From contig NC_089035.1 of the NCBI RefSeq assembly GCF_034140825.1, positions 34,507,501 through 34,571,500 of the forward strand: 64,000 nt of DNA. The letters are read 5' to 3'. Origin of the DNA: Oryza sativa Japonica Group (lineage: Eukaryota > Streptophyta > Magnoliopsida > Poales > Poaceae). The notes beneath the pieces are model-generated. The model was not told the DNA's origin. It saw nothing but the letters and a program-made list of their open reading frames with translations, and ran no database searches. Position numbers and translations under genes: made by a program. Shown here piece after piece: positions 34,265 through 46,871 of the stretch (positions are counted from its first letter, which is position 1; each line of letters starts with the position of its first letter).

Positions 34265-34454
34265 TGTTTGGAGGAGTTTTTAGGTGTTGCAGCTCCTTCT
34301 AGAGAATCTCTATATCCCAAATAGTTCAGATTGTCACCCAGATTCTGAAAATCTATAGTTGTAGAATTCAGAAGCTAGAAAACTCAGCTTTTCCAGATTC
34401 TCACAAGCTGGCTACCAACTAGCAGATTCTCAGAATCTCAAGCTCCCCCAAACA
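34265..34454. mobile_element. MITE with tgtttggaggag ends
   Basis: About 190 bp. The left end tgtttggaggag matches the complement of the right end ctcccccaaaca. Internal words agattct / agaatct occur in both orientations. Flanking duplication not clear; family probably hAT-like. Confidence 0.7.
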
Positions 34455-34461
34455 GAACATA

Positions 34462-34850
34462 TATATTTTTTTTGAAAGAACCACGGTAGGGGAAGCCCCC
34501 ACCGTTAAGATTTTATATTAATAAAGGGGAAAAAATTACAACAAATTTAATCACTGTAACAATGTATCTCTCTCAGAATTTTTTGACTCTATGAACTAAA
34601 AGGGAGAGATCATTCCTAAAGAGAACTCTCCAAGAGGGAACAGAGGGAACAATGTTTTCAAAAATCAAACTATTCCTCTGCTTCCAAATGTTCCAAGCAG
34701 CATAAAGCACCTTCTCAACAAAATGGGTAGAGTTATATGAATTTCTGGCCATGACCAACATTTCACCAAAGCTTAAAGAAAGATTCCAAACCACACCAAA
34801 TTGCGCCCAACATTGAGTGCTCCTCGAAATCGAAGAAAATCTACAGGCAT
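34462..34850 (-). mobile_element. 5'-truncated LINE 3' end
   Basis: On the minus strand the sequence reads as the C-terminal zinc-binding reverse-transcriptase tail of plant L1-type LINEs (AAWNIWKQRNSLIFENIVPS, then LFRNDLSLLVHRVKK at 34573-34700). A short 3' UTR (cggtgggggcttcccctacc) and a poly-A tail follow (the T run near 34467-34474 on the plus strand). The rest of the element is missing, as is usual for LINE copies. Confidence 0.8.
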
Positions 34851-34876
34851 GTAGTATTGGGCTAGCTAACCTCTTA

Positions 34877-36640
34877 AGAGTTTAATAGTACAGCCAACTG
34901 TTGGCTCCAAATCATCTATAGCTAATCTAATAGTCCATTAATACAGTAGCTAACTATAAAAATATACTACACCGTTAATACACGTGTTAACAACCAAATT
35001 TGGTAATATCGGCATCGGGAAAGAAGATTAGATCGAAGCAAAGTCGGAGGCGGAGATCGAGTTCGAAAACAGAGCAGAAATCAGCTGGAGTCCAGATCGG
35101 CTACGATTAGGATCGGCTGGGTCTGAGTCGGGCTAGGCAAGCCGATGCAGCCGATTCCGACAATGCAACTTGATGTATGACATCGGGTTAAATTGAGGTG
35201 CTTCAAGATGATTGCCGCACATGGATAGAGTCCTGAGAAGGCAATTGTATCTATTAATTAGGGTGTTTTATGTAATTTCCTTAGAGATATGCTTGGGCAA
35301 AAGTCTGTCGCAAAGGCTTATGGTATCTTAGAGTTTGTTAGAGATAGTTGTTGTGTCCGTTATGGACATATCTTGTAATTTTCGGGTATAAATAGACCCG
35401 AGCCCTATGTAACTTTTAACACACACGTTCAATACAATCTCGGTGCATCGCCACCTTTTTGCTTTAGTTTTATTTCGACGAGTTCTTGCTTTCGGGTTGA
35501 GCTGCATCGGTTTTGATCTTCAACAAGAGGTAAAACTTGTTATGATGAATTATGTTCTCGGGATTAGTACTTCCATCTTTATGATACTCTAATCTTGTCT
35601 ATGTAATTCGTCAAGTTATCATATATCTTACATAATCTTCGACAATATCGTCATCTAACCTACAATCGGCTAACATCTGTTAACAGAAGGCAGACGATTT
35701 GGTTAAATAGCGACGTTGACCTAGATTATATAAGATATCTACCACTCTATAAAACTTCCAGCGGCTTAATTGTCTAGATATTGTTCTTCTTTTCATACTT
35801 AATGCTGCATCAGTTGAGTTTGATCTCTTAAGTCGTGCTTAGAATATCAATCTCTAGCCTGTACTCTGGTTGCCGATTAGGGTAGTGTCGGAGTTTCAGC
35901 CGATCTTACCTGATTTAACTACTTTTTATCCTATATGCTTGATTGACATGTTAAATCTGCTCTTTATGTTAAGATCTTGCTGCATTTAAGTATATTAGGC
36001 TTTTGTTTAGTATATTCTACTTGCTTTAATATCTTAATATAGAGTGGTATCGGAGTATTAGCCGATACATGCTAGATCTATCTGATCCGCTATGCTATGA
36101 ATGTATATAGTCTCATTATTAATATATATTTCGATTTAAGTGATTTATACTGTCTCGGCATGGTGACCGATCTATCCCAATCACTTGATTTAAGTATATA
36201 TCGATACAAAGATTATATATTGTTAATATCTGCAGCCGATCGAGTAGATTTAGTCCCTTCTTATTTATTAATGACTGCCGATCGATGTATATATGACATC
36301 GGCTCAAAGATAAATGATATGTCATCGGCACCTAGCCGATCGCCTATCATTTATAGATTTAAATGCGGTTTCTTTGCTTCTATTTCTTGTTTATTACAGG
36401 ATCAAATCAACTGGCACGCTCATACATTCGAAGGCGAGCTTTGGACCTGTACTGGATTTAAGCAGATCTCCCAGGCCTCGTGTTTTCTGTCAACAACACG
36501 GTCCCACCTCTCATACACACACAACGTCTTGGAGTCTGTGTTGCAGCCGGCTACAAATCTGTAGCCCGTTTTCTTCTCACTTCTCTTTTCTTCTCGATAC
36601 GTGGTTATAGCTGGCTTATAGCTTACTATTGTACCTGCTC
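34877..36640. mobile_element. MITE split by a solo LTR
   Basis: Left part about 34877-34984 (tttaatagtacagccaactg..., ...actacaccgttaatacacg), right part about 36501-36640 (gtcccacctctcatacacac ... ttgtacctgctc). I recognise the two halves as adjacent parts of a very common rice MITE (agccaact... through ...ggcttatagc...tgtacctgctc). Its middle is interrupted by the insertion at 34985-36495. TTA/TAA flanks (about 34874-34876 and 36641-36643) fit a Tourist-type duplication. Confidence 0.78.
34985..36495 (+). mobile_element. Solo LTR of a Ty3/Gypsy-type retrotransposon
   Basis: Begins tgttaacaacc and ends tttctgtcaaca, with perfect 5-bp duplication acacg on both sides (34980-34984 and 36496-36500). 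Contains a promoter-like tataaata (35387-35394) followed by the expected leader region. No internal region or second LTR adjoins it, so it looks like the product of LTR-LTR recombination. The gccgat / atcggc-rich word use is like that of the Gypsy internal region at 37.4-45.9 kb, so the two may belong to one family, but they are separate insertions. Confidence 0.82.
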
Positions 36641-37283
36641 TAAGAGCATCTCCAACAGCCTCTCCAAATCGGACTATCCAAACACCCATATAGCCAGCTC
36701 TCCAATTGATTTGTCAAGCCAAACTTATTCCTCACTCTAACAGTCTCTTCATCTACACTCTCCATTATAAGCCTATGGCACTGGCGTCAACCTCTACTAC
36801 ACCTTCTTCCTCCTCTTTCTCTCCCTCTTCCTCTTCTCTCGGTCCTCTTCCCGGGCGAAGTGCGACAGAGACCGCGTAGAGGCTGGCGACGACAGCGGCG
36901 GCTCTATGCGACGACCTCGACAACGGCGACCTCGATAGTGGTGCCGGATGGTCGGGGACAGGGGCGGATGTGGCTAGGAGCAGATGCGGTGGCGTGGAAA
37001 GGCGGAGAGGAGCGACGCCGACGATGGGAGGGCTGCGGGCGGTCGCGTCGGTGTGGCCGGGCGTGGAGGCAGCAGCGCCAAATGTGGCCAGGGGCGGAGG
37101 TGGTGGTGCCGGATGTGGCGGCTCAGCCGGGGGAGCCAGATGAGGTGGGAAGGAGCGACGCCGGAATCCTCGCCGTGGGGAGGGCAGGGGAGGTGCAACA
37201 CTGGCGCTGGAGAGGAGGTGGTCAGATAGGTGGGCAACGGCGCTGGAGGGAAGGTGGCCGGCGCCGGAGAGGGAAGCCAGCAG
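36641..37283. other. Repeat-derived GC-rich stretch
   Basis: Starts gagcatctccaacagcctct, a terminal sequence widespread in grass transposons, then pyrimidine-rich and finally GC-rich sequence with gcgg and gacg words on the plus strand. Open frames here start from non-ATG codons and are low in complexity. I call no gene. It may be a transposon that captured genomic sequence, its other end having been lost. Confidence 0.5.
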
Positions 37284-37378
37284 TGCTCCCTTTTATATTA
37301 TAAGTTGTTTTGACTTTTTTCTTAGTCAACCTGGTTTAAGTTTGACTAAATTTATAGAAATATTATCAACATTTGCAA
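37284..37378. mobile_element. Truncated Stowaway MITE half
   Basis: Reads ctcccttttatattataagt, then gttttgacttttttc, typical of one arm of a Stowaway element. The pairing arm is absent; the sequence runs directly into retrotransposon-derived sequence. Confidence 0.6.
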
Positions 37379-40300
37379 CACCAGTGCAAGGTGACGGGGG
37401 TGCATGGAGTAACATTTGCAACACCAGTGCTAAGTAACAAAAGTGCCACCGACAGCTCTCTAGGAAATCAAGGTGACAATTCTCAAGGAGTCCATGAAGT
37501 GCAAGGTGACGGGGTGCATGGAGTTCAAGGTGATGGTACCCAGGGGTTGCAAGGAGGAAATCTTAATCAGAATAGTGATACGGCACAAGATTTTTTCAGT
37601 AATTTCCAAAATCGGGTTGACTACGTTGTGCATCATGCTTTGATCAATCAATCTGGGGTGTTAGTCAATACCTTATCAAACATGATGAAGTCCATAGCCG
37701 ATGGTTCAATAGCTGAGCATCAGGCTGCAGGCCCGGTTTATTTGCAAGGAGGTGTCTTTCCAAATTATCGGTCTTTGATTACCGATGTTCAGCCATCAAC
37801 TCAGACGGTTCCCTTTGTTGCATCATGAGAAATACGGTGATGGTTTTGATCCTCGTTGGGGTTGTGAGTTCTTTAGATTATGCTGGAACGAAGGTATGAG
37901 GTTGCCATCTATTGAAAACTGCCCTGGGTGCAGTGATATCGTCGAGAACTCAAGCCGATCATATAATAGGGGCAATCGGTTAAGGTAGACAAGAGTTTCT
38001 GTTCATCAAAGATTGGGCCCAGTAAATAAAAATCATGGCCAAGAGGACAATGTAATCAGGAAGAATCAATGGTGTCCTTCTGGTATTTTCACGAAGAATC
38101 AGAAGAGAAGGGTTCAGAGATTGAGGAACAGGGAGCGCCTTCAGGAGGTTGAACAAGAAATTAATCATCGGCTGAAGAACGCAAAGCCAAGGTAGGAGCA
38201 GTGTGTTAAGAATCAGGTTCCTGTAGCCGATGATGTTGCAGCCGATGAGGCAAAGAGGTTGGCAAAAGGGAAGAGTGTTGTGACGGCACCGGTTAACATG
38301 GTCTTTACCCTGCCAGCCGAATTCAGGATCGACCAAGCCGATGTCGACGAGGTGGAAGAGGAATCGGCTAAGTTGATTCTGTCACCAAAACATACAGTGT
38401 TCGAGAAACCCGAGGGGACAGAGAATCGGCATCTTAAACCATTATATATAAACGGCTACGTCAATGGGAAGCCGATGTCTAAAATGATGGTTGATGGTGG
38501 AGCCGCGGTAAATTTGATGCCCTATGCTACGTTCAGGAAGTTGGGTAGAAATGCCGAGGATCTCATCAAGACAAACATGGTGCTCAAAGATTTTGGTGGC
38601 AATCCATCAGAAACCAAAGGTGTTCTAAATGTGGAGCTGACAGTCAACAGTAAGACTATTCCTACCACGTTTTTTTATCATCGAAGGGAAAGGTTCTTAC
38701 AGCTTGTTGCTTGGAAGGGATTGGATTCACGCCAATTGTTGCATTCCTTCAACTATGCATCAATGTTTGATTCAGTGGCAAGGCGACAAAATAGAGATCG
38801 TGCCAGCCGACAGGTCAGTTAATATTGCCAATGCCGATTTAGCTCTTTGGGAGATGGATGGCCTTGATTGTTTATCTGGAAAAGTCTAGGATGGTGATTT
38901 TCTAAAAGTGTCCGATTCTGATATACAGCCAATTGAAGATGGAGAACCCAAGCTATTATTTTGAGGGCATCGTGGAGGGTTCAAATGTCTACACTACGGA
39001 CACGGTAGATGATCTCGATGACAAGTAAGGTCAAGGTTTCATGTCGGCCGATGATTTGGAAGAAGTGGACATAGGTCCAGGCGATCGGCCAAGGCCGACA
39101 TTTATTAGTAGGAACTTATCTCCAGAGTTTAGAACCAAGCTGATAGAGCTCTTAAAAGAGTTTAGAGATTGCTTCGGTTGGGAGTATTACGAGATGCCTG
39201 GACTCAGCCGATCGATTGTTGAACATCGGCTACCTATCAAACCAGGGGTTAGGCCACATCAACAACCTCTGAGGAGATGCAAGGCTGACATGCTTGAACC
39301 GGTCAAGGCTGAGATTAAAAGATTATATGATGCTGGTTTTATTCGTCCTTGCCGATATGCTGAGTGGGTTTCTAGTATAGTTCCTCTTATCAAGAAAAAC
39401 GGCAAGGTCAGGGTATGCATTGATTTCCGAAATTTGAATAAGGCTACCCCGAAAGATGAATACCCAATGCCAGTAGCCGATCAACTAGTTGATGCCGCTT
39501 CGGGACATAAGATTTTGAGTTTTATGGACGGAAACGCAGGATACAATCAAATTTTTATGGCTGAAGAAGAAATTCATAAGACAGCTTTTAGGTGTCCTGG
39601 TACAATCGGCTTATTTGAATGGGTTGTCATGACTTTCGGCTTGAAAAGTGCTAGAGCTATGAATTACATATATCATGATCTAATCGGCTGGTTGGTTGAA
39701 GTCTACATTGATGATGTGGTTGTTAAGTCTAAAGAAATAAAGGACCATATAGCTGATTTGAGGAAGGTTTTCGAGAGAACCAGAAAATATGGCCTGAAGA
39801 TGAATCCGACAAAATGTGCTTTTGGTGTATCGGCTGTCCAGTTTTTGGGATTTCTTGTTCATGAGAGGGCGATCGAGGTAACTCAAAGGAGTGTTAATGC
39901 GATCAAGAAGATTCAGCCTCCGAAGAATAAGACAGAATTACAAGAGATGATCGGCAAGATAAATTTTGTTAGAAGGTTTATTTCTAATTTGTCTAGAAGG
40001 TTAGAACCTTTTACACCATTGTTGAGACTGAAAGCCGATCAGTAGTTTACTTGGGGGGCAGAGCAGCAAAAGGCTTTGGACAATATTAAGGAATATCTTA
40101 GCTCTCCTCCTGTTTTGATTCCTCCACAAAAAGGAATACCGTTTAGGTTATATTTATTAGCCGGTGAGAAGTCAATCGGCTCGGTCTTGATTCAGGAGTT
40201 GGAATGAAAGGAACGAGTTGTATTATATCTCAGTCGTCGGCTCTTGGATGCTGAAACTAGATATTCCCCTGTGGAGAAGTTATGCTTGTGTCTGTATTTT

Positions 40301-43300
40301 TCGTGTACAAGGTTGAGGCATTATCTACTGTCCAACGAGTGTACTGTTATATGCAAGGCCGATGTTGTCAAGTATATGCTATCGGCTCCAATATTGAAAG
40401 GAAGGGTTGGAAAGTGGATATTTTCTTTAACCGAGTTTGATCTTCGGTATGAGTCGCCGAGGGCGATTAAGGGACAAGCTATAGCTGATTTTATTGTGGA
40501 ACATCGTGATGATTCAATCGGCTCGGTTGAAATAGTGCCATGGACTTTATTCTTTGATGGATCGGTGTGTAATCATGGTTGTGGTATCGGCCTAGTTATA
40601 ATTTCCCCTAGGGGGGCATGTTTCGAGTTTGCTTATACTATTAAACCGTATGCGATTAATAATCAAGCTGAGTATGAGGCAGTGCTCAAAGGGTTGCAAT
40701 TACTCAAGGAAGTTGAAGCCGATACCATTGAAATCATGGGGGATTTTTTGCTAGTAATCAGTCAATTGGCAGGAGAGTATGAATGCAAGAATGATACATT
40801 GATGGTTTATAATGAGAAGTGCCAAGAACTAATGAAGGAGTTTCGGCTGGTTACTTTAAAGCATGTCTCTCGAGAACAAAATATTGAAGCTAATGATTTG
40901 GCCCAAGGGGCATCGGGGTATAAGCCGATGATTAAAGATGTTAAGGTTGAAATTGCAGCAATGACAGCCGATGATTGGAGGTATGATGTGCATCAGTATT
41001 TGCATAATCCGTCTCAATCAGCTTCTAGGAAATTGAGATATAAGGTATTAAAGTATACTCTGTTGGATGATGAGCTTTATTATCGGACGATTGATGGAGT
41101 GTTACTTAAGTGTTTGAGCGCCGATCAGGCTAAAGTTGCAATCGGCGAGGTTCATGAAGGAATTTGTGGTACTCATCAATCGACTCATAAGATGAAGTGG
41201 CTACTTCGGCGTGCAGGGTATTTTTGGCCGACAATGCTGGAGGATTGTTTCAGATATTATAGGGGGTGTCAAGATTGTCAGAAGTTTGGGGCAATTCAGC
41301 GAGCTCCGGCATCAGCTATGAATCCTATTATTAAGCCATGGCCATTCCGAGGTTGGGGAATTGATATGATCAGTATGATAAACCCACCATCGAGTAAAGG
41401 ACATAAGTGTATATTGGTGGCGACTGATTATTTCACCAAGTGGGTGGAGGCGATTCCTTTGAAGAAATTTGATTCTCGGGATGCAATTCAATTCGTTCAA
41501 GAACATATAATCTATCGATTTGGTATTCCTCAAACTATTACAGCTGATCAGGGGTCAATCTTCGTGTCTGACGAGTTTGTTCAGTTTGCCGATAGCATGG
41601 GTATCAAATTATTGAATTCTTCACCTTATTATGCACAAGCTAATGGGCAAGCCGAGGCGTCTAATAAAAGTTTGATCAAATTGATTAAGCGGAAAATTTC
41701 TGATTATCCTCGGCAATGGCATACTCGGTTGGCCGAAGCATTGTGGTCTTATAGGATGGCTTGTCATGGATCGATCCAAGTCCCTCCTAACAAACTTGTT
41801 TATGGGCATGAGGCTGTTTTGCCGTGGGAGGTTAGAATCGGCTCTCGAAGAACAAAATTACAAAACGATTTAACAGCTGATGAGTATTACAACCTTATGG
41901 CCGATGAGAGGGAGGATCTGGTTCAGTCACGATTGCGAGCCCTTGCAAAGGTTACCAAGGATAAGGAACGTATTGCTCGGCATTATAATAAGAAGGTGGT
42001 ACCTAAGGATTTTTCGGAAGGAGAACTTGTATGGAAATTGATTTTGCCGGTTGGTACTCGTGATAGTAAATTCGGCAAGTGGTCGCCGAATTGGGAAAGA
42101 CCGTTCCAAATTTATAAGGTTGTGTCTAAGGGAGCATATATGTTGCAAGGGCTTGATGGTGAAGTCTATGGGCGAGCGCTCAATGGCAAGTATTTGAAGA
42201 AATATTACCCAAGTGTTTGGGTTAACGCATGATCGGCTAGTATTGCCGATGCATGACAGCCAATGTGTTTGCATCGCCTTGAGATGGCCGATATTGTTAT
42301 ATCGCCCTTAGTTGTTTTTCATGGTGTAATCGGTTGTGATTTGCCGATGTACAATGGCCGATATTGTTATATCACCCTTAGTTGTTTTATAATTTTATCA
42401 ATGCTTTTGTCATTGTAAAATTAGGGGGGCACATATATATCAAAATGCAATATATCAAAATGCAATGCAAATTTTTTGAGGCAAAATTTTTTGAGCGAAT
42501 TTCAAAGTCATATTAATCGGCACAATGGATTGTCAAGACAGTAAAGTACTAGAGCATCTTAGCTGATTACAAAAAATTTTTGAGTCCTATTACACAAAAG
42601 TTATTGAGACAAGTATCGCTGGATAGCCAAAATAGTCCTTTGCCTGATTTGTTCTACTTCTTTAATAGCTTGGGCGTCTTGAGCATCAGTTCCAGAGATG
42701 ACTTTCAGAGACTTTGTTAGGTCAGCAACATTCTTGATAGCCGATTTGAGCCTTGCTTTTTGTTCTTCAATTGATTTTGAGAGATCGGCTAGCTTTTTGT
42801 GTTCTATATCTAGCTCGGTATTGCATTCTTCAAGTTGCGCCAAGAGCTCAATTTTGCGAGCTTTGAGCCGATCTCAATTTTGCGAGCTTTGAGCCGATCA
42901 ATATTGGATTTGATCGGACCTTCAGATAGCTGATCAAGTTTGGTTTTTTCTTCATGCACAAGCTGCCGATTAGCTTGGATTGTGGCCTCAATCTCTTTGC
43001 GATCACGGCGTTCGGCTAGTCTTAGCTTGGCTTTTTCCAGCTTGGACTGATATTGCTCGAGATAAGCGGCTGGAGTTAGAACATCGGCCAGATCTTCGGG
43101 AATCAGAGCTTGAACTTCATGCAGTCGTGTCCTAATTGACCCACAGTCAACTACCAAACTGTCAAAAGAAGAGGCTTCTAGCCGATGAGAGATGTCTTCA
43201 AGTGTTTTTCTCACATCATCGGATAGGGGAGCTAGGGCTTTGCTTGAAGTGTCTTCTTCTGCCTCATCAAGGTAATCTCTAATGTCAAAAGAGAAGAGAT

Positions 43301-45906
43301 CGGCTAGAGCCTGCAGAGACAATTTCGGAAAGAATAAGAGCTGGGTAAATTATAGCTGATCTAATTGTTGAGACAAAGGGAAACTTACTGGGATAGCAGG
43401 AGCAGTTGGTTGTTCTTCCTCTTCGACATGATGACTCCCCACAGCGGATGGAGTCTGATCACTTGACGATTGCTGTACAGGTGGAGAAGGAGGGGGAGGC
43501 TGCGAAATAGACAAGTGTTATATAGAATCAGTTGAGATTGATTAAGTAAAAGAATTAAGGACATCTTACTGGTGGAGCCGATTTAACAATTGTTGCTGCT
43601 GTTTTTTTCTTCATAGCAGTTTTCTTCTTCTGTAACCACAAAGTCTATGGGTAATTAGCCGAAGAGTGAGGTGATTTCAGAAAAAGTCAGAGAGAGGTAC
43701 TTACTCTTGTAAAATGAACGGGGACAGAAGGAGTTGGAGGCGTTTGCTTGGGTGAAGCCGATGGTGTTATTTCTGTGTCACTCATTTCGGCTATAGCTTG
43801 GTCAACATCTTCACCAATTTCCTCTTCATCTAAAGCTTGTTCAATAGATGGATCCAAGGCGGGCAGATCATCAGTCGACGTATCAGTTGGTTGTGGTTGA
43901 GTTTTCTTGAATTTGGTCTTTTTCTTTGGAGCCAAGGCTAAGGTACTCAGGGCTGATGATCTGGTTTTCCTTTTCTTGCCTGCATCGGCTGGTTCTCTAG
44001 TTAGGCCGTGAAGGAGAGTTGAAGTCTTGGGGCATGGTAGCCGATGAAAGGGGGAGATAGTCCACCTCCATTCGGAATTAGACCAGAAGCAAATTCAATG
44101 TTCTTGCCACTGTTACTTTGATGGGGAGGGGAGGACTCTGTTGTCTGCAAAACAGGAGCAAGAGGTTAGTCAAGTAATGAATCGGCTAACTGGTTATGCA
44201 ATTTAGTAATGACAAAGTTTACCTGGGGCATGACGTCAGGGAATATATCTGTTATATACATTGAAGCCGATTGATGAAATAGATGCAGCTTCCATTCACC
44301 CCACCATCTGTCAAAGTTTTTGCTTCTAAATCCTGCCAACTCAATATTATCAATGTTGCCCAGAGGGGGTCCTGGTAGGTTAAGTAGCCGATCCATCATT
44401 AGAGTGGAAGTGATTTGTCCTCGGCACTGAATCTTGTCGGCAAAGAATAAGCCGATTGGGAGTTGGCCCAATCCAAGTTGTCTAGCCGAGTTCATTGGGT
44501 GATAAAACTCGTAGGAGACTTGGATGTTTCTCCCTTGGTGAATGCCAACAGGGAGGATGCATGGGTTGATTGCAGCTATAAGAATTTCTCTGGATTTTTG
44601 GAATTTTTCATGATTAATGTCTTCGAATCTAAAGTCTGACGGAAGTTCAAGGTCTGCTGAGTCTTCGTACGGAAACCAGATTCGTGCATCTTTCTTAAAA
44701 CCTTTGTAGAAGCTGCAGAACCAGTCCTTGAGTAGCTCAGCCGATAGCTTCGCTCCAGCATCGGTTGGTGTGGATGCATATTCTCCATATGACATGCATC
44801 TGCGATGGGTGCGCTCTTCTCCGTCATCTTCCACAATCGGCTCTGGCAATGGGAATTCAGCTTCTGCCACATAGGGCCGATTGACAACCTTCATGACTAT
44901 CAGGTTTAACCAAGTTTGCAGCAGCCACCATGGTCCACCTGCTCCAACTATTGAGCCGACGGCTATTTTAGCCAATGCATTGTTCAACATCTAGTACAGA
45001 TAGCCGAGAAGGATTTTGCCCAAAGGAAATTCTTTCCTTGATTCTAAGGCTTCGGCTACGAATTGCCAGTTGGTTGTAGGGCCACAACTGGATCCACAGA
45101 AGAGAAACTTTTGCAGCCACATGAGCAAGAAAGCTACATGCTCTCGAGGGGTAACAGACCCTTGGCCCATATATGCCGCCACATAGCCAAACCAGCCACC
45201 TATGCTTTTAGTCTTGAAGTCGAATTGGTTCTTGGTGTTCATGTTCATAGGGTTACCCGATGAAGTTACATCTAATCCAGTAATCATGGTGATGTCGATT
45301 AAAGTTAGAGTCATCGGCTCTTGGTTGAATAAGAAAGCATTGATGGTGTTGGACCAGAAGTAGGTGGCGGCAGCCATCAAGGGTTCATCCTTAGCAGAAT
45401 TGGCTATGGTGAGAGCGAGTGCTTGGCCGATTCCAATTTCATCCCAGTGAACTTTCTTACTAGCCGATACGCGTTAGTACCAGATAGTCCAGCTCTTATC
45501 AGTAGTAGGTTTTTCTAGAGATGGCCAAGACTTGAAGGTATTCTTCCAGTGACCCAGGTTAGGGTTGGCTAGTCTAAAGGGGATCCGGTTAGTTTCACCG
45601 ATGATGAAATCAGTGGGGTCGAGATTGCCGATTGGGCCAAGAAAATAGTGGTTTTTGTGTGAAAGGCTGGGAATCGCGACTAGGTTGGAAAGGTGCTGCA
45701 AATCCAAAGGAATTGGGAAGTAGAAAACGTGAGGTGAAAAGGAGAAATCGATTTCATGCGAGGAAAAGGGATCTAGCTGGTGAGGACTTACCTCGGCGTA
45801 CTCGGCCGATGGCGCAGTAGAAGGGCTGGTGGAAGACGACATCGCCGCGGGTGGAGATCTGGTCGAGAACGAAATCGCCTGGGGATCGCCTGAGATGCTG
45901 AGGCCA
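37379..45906 (+). mobile_element. Tat-lineage Ty3/Gypsy retrotransposon, internal region without LTRs (fossil)
   Basis: Old, broken element. Parts in order on the plus strand: gag-like sequence (about 37.4-38.2 kb), protease-like region (about 38.4-38.8 kb, VDGGAAVNLMPY), reverse transcriptase (about 39.2-39.9 kb, YIDD motif), RNase H (about 40.1-40.5 kb), an additional archaeal-type RNase H (about 40.5-40.9 kb, LFFDGSVCNHGCGIG), and integrase (about 41.1-42.2 kb, zinc finger plus DDE core). The extra RNase H marks the Tat clade. An antisense coding block follows (42.6-45.8 kb). No LTR is seen at either end. The coding region is interrupted roughly half a dozen times, so it is not functional. 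Divergence suggests middle age rather than a fresh insertion. A purine-rich run (aggggggcac) lies near 42423. Confidence 0.85.
42601..45842 (-). mobile_element. Antisense plant-mobile-domain coding block of the Gypsy fossil
   Basis: Between integrase and the lost 3' LTR, minus-strand frames encode, from the 45.8 kb end, a protein resembling plant mobile domain (aminotransferase-like) sequences: LFNQEPMTLTLIDITMITGL, then WFGYVAAYMGQGS, later GGPWWLLQTWLNLIVMK and ELAGFRSKNFDRWWGEWKLH. A lysine- and proline-rich linker (about 43.7-43.9 kb) and a coiled-coil-rich tail (about 42.6-43.3 kb) follow. Some Tat elements are known to carry an extra antisense frame here. Broken into several frames; treated as part of the fossil. 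Confidence 0.75.
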
Positions 45907-46119
45907 CAGCCTATTCTTAAAATTAGTTTTTGACACGATTTATTTTTAAAACAAGTTTTTTAAAAGGGTCAATTTGTTAAAATTACGGAATTTTTGGGGA
46001 AACCTCCCTGCATGAGTGTACAAATTAACAAAGTCGAAGATACCGCCGGCCAGTTGCAGACGTGTACTCGTCCAACAGTTCTGAAACTTGACGCTCTAGT
46101 CAATTCACAGTATGCCTTA

Positions 46120-46266
46120 GGCCGAGTTTAGTTTCAAACTTTTTCTTCAAACTTTTAACTTTTTCATCACATCAAAATTTTCCTACACACCTAAATATCT
46201 AACTTTTCTGTTACATCATTTCAATTTTAACCAAACTTCTAATTTTGATGTGAACTAAACACACCC
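46120..46266. mobile_element. Tourist-type MITE
   Basis: 147 bp with ends ggccgagtttag and ctaaacacaccc. Flanks tta (46117-46119) and tca (46267-46269). Same family as 15054, opposite orientation. Confidence 0.8.
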
Positions 46267-46381
46267 TCAGTTACAGCAGTGAACCAGTGTGCCTTTCACG
46301 GAGTTTTAGCACGCGCCTGCTCTCCTCCGCGTGCTTTTCTGTGATGTTGACACGGCAAATCTGGAAAATGACGTCTTTATA

Positions 46382-46619
46382 CTACCTCCGTCCCAAAATA
46401 AGTGCAGTTTTACACTATTCATCTCCAAAGTTTGATCGTTCGTCTTATTTGAAAATTTTTTATGATTACTATTTTTATTGTTATTACATGATAAAACATG
46501 AATAGTATTTTATGTGTGACTAATTTTTTTAAAAATTTTCATAAATTTTTCAAATAAGACGGACGGTTAAACGTTGGACACGGATTTTCACGGCTGCACT
46601 TATTTTGAAACGGAGGTAG
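46382..46619. mobile_element. Stowaway-type MITE
   Basis: Ends ctacctccgtcccaaaataa and its near-complement ttattttgaaacggaggtag. The left flank is TA, the right flank ca. Arms share cttatttgaaaatttt / aaatttttcaaataag. Confidence 0.85.
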
Positions 46620-46737
46620 CAGAAGACTGTCGATCAACCGGTACCGTACGAGTATTACATCGAATTGTCAGTATTACCATAACAATGATGAAAATTGTTT
46701 CCGGTGGCTAGCCGCCGAGCCAGCTTCACTCTACAAA

Positions 46738-46871
46738 GACTGTGTTTAGTTCACGCTAAAATTATAAGCTTAGTTAAAATTGAAATGGTGTGATGGAAAA
46801 GTTAGAAGTTTACGTGTGTAGAAAAATTTTGATACGATGAAAAAAATAGAAGTTTGAAACTAAACTCAGCC
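46738..46871. mobile_element. Tourist-type MITE
   Basis: About 134 bp with ends gactgtgttta and taaactcagcc. The interior matches the 46120 element (agttaaaattgaaatg, gtgatggaaaag). Duplication imperfect. Confidence 0.75.

Noticed and set aside
34985-36495. Reading this LTR as the 5' LTR of the Gypsy element at 37.4-45.9 kb
   Set aside because: The 5-bp duplication acacg directly borders both sides and the interrupted MITE resumes after it, so it is a separate solo LTR.
36097-36689. Open frames of 155, 98 and 89 residues
   Set aside because: They lie within the solo LTR and adjacent MITE and have no coding character.
36860-37303. 147-residue plus-strand frame with Arg/Gly/Trp-rich sequence
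   Set aside because: Starts from a non-ATG codon, low complexity, inside transposon-derived DNA.
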